Made by a program: the position numbers and the translations under genes. Below are positions 61,254 through 64,000 of a stretch of 64,000 bases of DNA, in pieces. Below the pieces are notes generated by a model. The model was not told the DNA's origin, ran no database searches, and saw only the letters and a list, made by a program, of their open reading frames with translations. Positions within the stretch are counted from its first letter, which is position 1, and the number at the start of each line of letters is the position of its first letter. Source of the stretch: UBA4810 sp002479215. Its GTDB lineage: Bacteria > Desulfobacterota > Syntrophia > Syntrophales > Smithellaceae. The stretch lies in assembly GCA_049514435.1 (NCBI GenBank), contig JBEKVB010000004.1:62001-126000 (forward strand). The letters run 5' to 3'.

Positions 61254-61760
61254 ATGATTTTAACTGGCGATAAAGTAAAAGAAATTAGAGCAGGCGATAG
61301 AAATAATTTAAAAAAATTCGCCGATAATGCCGAAATGAGCAGGCAGCAAGCGCTGGACAAAGTTGAGAAAGAACATCGTAGCCTTATGGAGAAGATTAAA
61401 GCCCTCATGGACGAGAAGGAGGAGTTTTTAAGAGCTCCTATGTCAAAGACAGAGCTTCTTACCCATGCAAAAGATGAGTTAAATAAATACCGGGCCCAGG
61501 CTGTTTCTTTACTTGCAAAACATCTCCAAGACTGCCAGAAAGGGCATTCTGCGCCATTTTGGGAGATTGTCATGAAAGGGATGTTTGCCGAAGACAAGGC
61601 TTATAGGCTCTTGTGGCTATTCCTTTCGGAAAAGGACATCGAGACCATTGTTAAAGGATTTGATGAAATCGGTATACCGGCAGCAGAGAGAGACGCAAAA
61701 ATTGCAGCCATTGATGCTCAGATCGGCAAATTAACGGCGAAATTAAATAGCGGCCAATGA
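61254..61760 (+). CDS. coiled-coil hypothetical protein of the Mu-like element
   Basis: A 168-residue protein rich in Lys, Glu and Ala with a likely coiled coil at about 20-65 (MSRQQALDKVEKEHRSLMEK, IKALMDEKEEFL) and a second at the C-terminus (AKIAAIDAQIGKLTAKLNSG). Three bases separate it from the preceding gene. It closes the operon that begins with ner. No function can be given. Confidence 0.6.
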   Translation: MILTGDKVKEIRAGDRNNLKKFADNAEMSRQQALDKVEKEHRSLMEKIKALMDEKEEFLRAPMSKTELLTHAKDELNKYRAQAVSLLAKHLQDCQKGHSAPFWEIVMKGMFAEDKAYRLLWLFLSEKDIETIVKGFDEIGIPAAERDAKIAAIDAQIGKLTAKLNSGQ

Positions 61761-61954
61761 CGGGGACATAAATACCCTGCGGGGTGGGTGGTGTCTGCGG
61801 CCCGTCAGCGCGGCCACGCGTTCTTACCGCGATACCGAACCCCGCCCTCCTTTTTGGGGGTAGGTAAATTAACGTAATCGGTGACAAATTCCCGTGAAAG
61901 TTGTGCAAAAATAGAGTAGACCTGACATGAATATCTAAATTAACGGGTGTGTTT

Positions 61955-62716
61955 ATGAAAAAACTAATAATATTCTTTCTTGCGTTGTTGTTGTTTTGTG
62001 GCTGCGAATCGCGGCTGGATCGGGCTATACCTCAGTCTTCCTTAGTAGGCGCGGTATCCATCGAAACTAAAATTGAGGGCAATTGGGGTGATCATCATAA
62101 GCGCGATGGAGATCCTAAAGATTGGACAGATGTTTGGGTAATTGGGTTTGTCCCATGCAACATAAAAAGAGAGCAGATAAAACCAACTTTATTGGCGATT
62201 TTTAAAACAGTAAAAAATGAATATTCAAAATGCACCTTCATGAAGATTAAAATATCCCCAGATGAAGAAATGATAAGGCAATGGGGCCCATCTATCGGCA
62301 CTTTAGAATACAACAACGGCAAAATTGATATCGTTTATGGTATTCCCTCAGATAAGCAAATAGAAGAGCATAACGCTAAAATTGGCCAACTGGAACCCAC
62401 ATTCAAAAAAGGAAATATTTTTGAAAGAGATTATAAGAATCTAAAACAAAATAATGAGCCGCGTCTCTTCCGCCCCGATCCGGAAACCTATCTCGCTGGT
62501 AAAAAAATTTTAGACGCATACAAACCCTTCCGGAAAAAAATAAAAGATAAAGACTATTACTCATGGGAAGATATCTATAGAGATGCATCTAAGGAAATCA
62601 GTAAAAAATTAAATATACCTCCTAAAGAAATTGAGGATAATTTAAATTTTATGTGTTCTTATTTTGATTTAAATGGCTTAGGATGGGATGAGGAAAAGTT
62701 TGATTTAATATTATAA
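61955..62716 (+). CDS. lipoprotein paralogue A (cargo)
   Basis: A 253-residue protein with a lipoprotein signal (MKKLIIFFLALLLFCGC; Cys at 17). The mature part begins ESRLDRAIPQSSLVGAVSI, with DPKDWTDVWVIGFVPCNIKR near 50 and EPRLFRPDPETYLAGKKILD near 170. It is homologous along its length with the next gene. The start is ATG 61955; an in-frame GTG lies six bases earlier. Family unknown. Predicted to be anchored in the envelope, it is the only cargo type inside the element ends. Confidence 0.75.
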   Translation: MKKLIIFFLALLLFCGCESRLDRAIPQSSLVGAVSIETKIEGNWGDHHKRDGDPKDWTDVWVIGFVPCNIKREQIKPTLLAIFKTVKNEYSKCTFMKIKISPDEEMIRQWGPSIGTLEYNNGKIDIVYGIPSDKQIEEHNAKIGQLEPTFKKGNIFERDYKNLKQNNEPRLFRPDPETYLAGKKILDAYKPFRKKIKDKDYYSWEDIYRDASKEISKKLNIPPKEIEDNLNFMCSYFDLNGLGWDEEKFDLIL

Positions 62717-62804
62717 ATTTTGTCGCCGAATACTTTTAAACTAACAAAATTTGTGCAAAAATAGAGTATAATAGGGATGAATATCTAAATTAACGGGTGT
62801 GTTT

Positions 62805-63593
62805 ATGAAAAAACTAATAATATTCTTTCTTGCGTTGTTGTTGTTTTGTGGCTGCGAATCGCGTCTGGATAAGGCTATACCGCAATCTTCTTTAGTGGGT
62901 GCGGTATCTAATATTGATGTTAATCTTGAAGGTAGAGGCGAATTAAAAGACCAGAAAGGGTGCACTAATAAAGCGGGTTGGTGCTGGGAGCCTAAAGACT
63001 GGACGTTATTAATGGCCGATGCTTTTGTTCCTTTTGATATAAAAAAAGAACAGATAAAACCAACCCTATTGGCGATATTTAAAAGGTTGAAAAACGAATA
63101 TCCAAAATGTACCATAATAAATATTTGGCTAGAGCCAGATAAAGAACTGGCGGAAATATTATACCCTATCGGCAGTTTAGAATATCACGATAATAAAATG
63201 GTGATCAATTATGGCATCCCATCGGATAAGGAAATGGAAGAGCATAACTCGCAGATTGGGAAATTTGAAATAATAAAAAACATACTTCCAATGCCGGGAG
63301 AAAAGGAGGAGAAAATAGAAAAAAATGAAGAACCACGCCTGTTTCGACCGGATCAAAAAACATATGAGTTTTATAAAAGGATTTTAATAACGGCTGAGGA
63401 TATTAAATTTTCTGAACGGAAGGATACACGAAAAAGAAAATTATTTAACTCTACAAAAGAATATTATGCCGATTTAAGCAATAAAGTTAGTAAAAAAATA
63501 GACGTGCCAATTAAAGATATAGAAAATGCTTTGCGATTTATGAATTCTTATTATTCTTGGTTTGGTGAGGAAAAGTTTGATTTTATATTGTGA
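62805..63593 (+). CDS. lipoprotein paralogue B (cargo)
   Basis: A 262-residue protein. The signal peptide and about 35 upstream bases are almost identical to paralogue A (GAATATCTAAATTAACGGGT), while the mature parts have diverged (PKDWTLLMADAFVPFDIKKE, EPRLFRPDQKTYEFYKRILI). A TATAAT box just before the start (62768-62773) is better than the corresponding TAGACC of copy A, so the two may be expressed differently. Function unknown; the shared leader shows tandem duplication followed by divergence. Confidence 0.75.
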   Translation: MKKLIIFFLALLLFCGCESRLDKAIPQSSLVGAVSNIDVNLEGRGELKDQKGCTNKAGWCWEPKDWTLLMADAFVPFDIKKEQIKPTLLAIFKRLKNEYPKCTIINIWLEPDKELAEILYPIGSLEYHDNKMVINYGIPSDKEMEEHNSQIGKFEIIKNILPMPGEKEEKIEKNEEPRLFRPDQKTYEFYKRILITAEDIKFSERKDTRKRKLFNSTKEYYADLSNKVSKKIDVPIKDIENALRFMNSYYSWFGEEKFDFIL

Positions 63594-63670
63594 ATTTTGT
63601 CACCGATTACATTACTCTATCCACAGGTTTTGATTTAAACGAATTCGGCTACAAAATGTAGAAATTATTA

Positions 63671-63708
63671 GCCAAACCTCTTTGCACTTTCGTCAAACCT
63701 CCCTGCAC
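63671..63708. repeat. right end: terminal repeats R1 and R2
   Basis: R2 GCCAAACCTCTTTGCA (63671-63686) and R1 CAAACCTCCCTGCAC (63694-63708) lie in the same orientation about two helical turns apart, as at Mu-type right ends. Confidence 0.72.
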
Positions 63709-63815
63709 GTGACAGCAGGCAAAGTCAGTAAAGACCGGCAAATGAACACTATAAATCTTGCTTTTTACATCGATGAAGTTTATGAAATGATAATTTTTTA
63801 GCGAGGCTTTATAAA

Positions 63816-64000
63816 TTGAATATAAATAAGGGGAAAATAAATTCAGTAAAAGGGTTTTTGGATGAGCGCGAAGCTCATTATCTTTATAAACTAACCTTGA
63901 ATGCCAGTAAAACAGGCCCGTGCCTGGAAATCGGCAGTTATTGTGGGAAATCAGCGGTATATTTAGGCACAGCCTGCAAAGAAAATGGATCGGTTCTATT
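63816..64000 (+). CDS. class I SAM-dependent methyltransferase, N-terminal part (3' end outside window)
   Basis: A frame starting at TTG 63816 (GCGAGG ten bases upstream) runs off the window after 61 codons. It contains motif I CLEIGSYCGKSAVYLG, typical of Methyltransf_24-like or cephalosporin hydroxylase-type proteins. The segment VKGFLDEREAHYLYKLTLNA precedes it. It lies 108 bases outside the right element end. Confidence 0.7.
   Translation, partial: MNINKGKINSVKGFLDEREAHYLYKLTLNASKTGPCLEIGSYCGKSAVYLGTACKENGSVL

Larger units (their letters stand above)
61874..63610. repeat. inverted repeat around the lipoprotein pair
   Basis: GTAATCGGTGACAAA (61874-61888) is the exact complement of TTTGTCACCGATTAC (63596-63610). 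A diverged copy TTTGTCGCCGAATAC (62719-62733, 13 of 15) follows the first lipoprotein. So each gene is closed by the same 15-base unit and the pair is opened by its inverse. Confidence 0.65.
55042..63708 (+). mobile_element. compact Mu-like transposable element (8.67 kb)
   Basis: Terminal inverted repeats GTGCAGGGAGGTTTG (55042-55056) and its complement at 63694-63708 match at 15 of 15 bases and include Mu-like TG...CA ends. Secondary copies lie at 55249-55264 and 63671-63686. Inside are a C-type repressor, Ner, MuA and MuB homologues, a Mu gp27-like protein, small unknowns and two lipoproteins. Portal, large terminase, protease, capsid, tail and lysis genes are absent. No five-base target duplication is evident (CTAGG on the left, CGTGA on the right). 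Confidence 0.82.

Noticed and set aside
55038..63712. Five-base target duplication flanking the Mu-like element
   Set aside because: The flanking five bases (CTAGG and CGTGA) do not match under either choice of end base; not claimed.

Overview
The window looks like a chromosomal segment of a strictly anaerobic, moderately low-GC bacterium of the old Deltaproteobacteria (Desulfobacterota, perhaps a Syntrophales-like lineage). Pointers are a soluble NAD-linked [NiFe] hydrogenase operon, an oxygen-sensitive class III ribonucleotide reductase (nrdD/nrdG), a ferredoxin:thioredoxin-reductase-like protein, a proteobacterial cmk-rpsA-sppA-ihf cluster and an EF-G of the spdEFG1/mitochondrial type. The taxonomic call is inference; there is no rRNA or tRNA gene to anchor it.

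Layout. 1-5.4 kb: a UvrD-type helicase cut by the window edge, a small membrane protein, a GNAT acetyltransferase interrupted in frame by a palindromic repeat, a methyltransferase and a diguanylate cyclase. 5.4-6.2 kb: enoyl-CoA hydratase. 6.4-17.5 kb: one long operon, DRTGG - HATPase - DRTGG - PHP - HATPase - hoxE - HndB-like ferredoxin - hoxF fused to a GltD/NfnB-like flavoprotein - hoxU extended by a NuoG-like domain - hoxY - hoxH, ending in a strong terminator just before hoxW. 17.5-20.6 kb: an OFA-type MFS carrier and a graveyard of gene remnants (hoxU/nuoG N-terminus, LytTR regulator, recB). 20.6-25.8 kb: AddA/AddB-like helicase-nuclease pair. 25.9-32.3 kb: methyltransferase, DUF2845 protein, a duplicated-domain protein, a DUF255 thioredoxin-domain protein, a hydrolase and a BrnT/BrnA toxin-antitoxin pair.

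32.86-35.36 kb: three + strand gene cassettes, each followed by an attC-like imperfect palindrome and with no integrase in view, i.e. a CALIN-type integron cassette array. 35.6-50 kb: core genes (RecA-fold ATPase, EF-G, glutaredoxin/FTR pair, sigma-region-4 protein, cmk-rpsA-sppA-ihf-ech operon, M48 protease, adk, lepA, hemW) plus a candidate small RNA with its own promoter and terminator at 38.7 kb. 50-52 kb: small lipoproteins, a remnant of a second hemW 3' end and an atypical ORF. 52-55 kb: nrdG and nrdD with two NrdR boxes spaced 31 bp apart.

55.04-63.71 kb: a compact Mu-like transposable element with matching terminal inverted repeats. It carries a C-type repressor, Ner, MuA transposase, MuB ATPase, several small proteins, a Mu gp27-like (DUF3486) protein and two paralogous lipoproteins, but no portal, large terminase, capsid or tail genes. 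A methyltransferase gene runs off the right edge. The items I would look at first are the structurally reduced Mu-like element with lipoprotein cargo, the attC cassette array, and the hydrogenase operon that joins a Hox enzyme to a flavoprotein fusion and to a signalling module usually seen beside [FeFe] hydrogenases.
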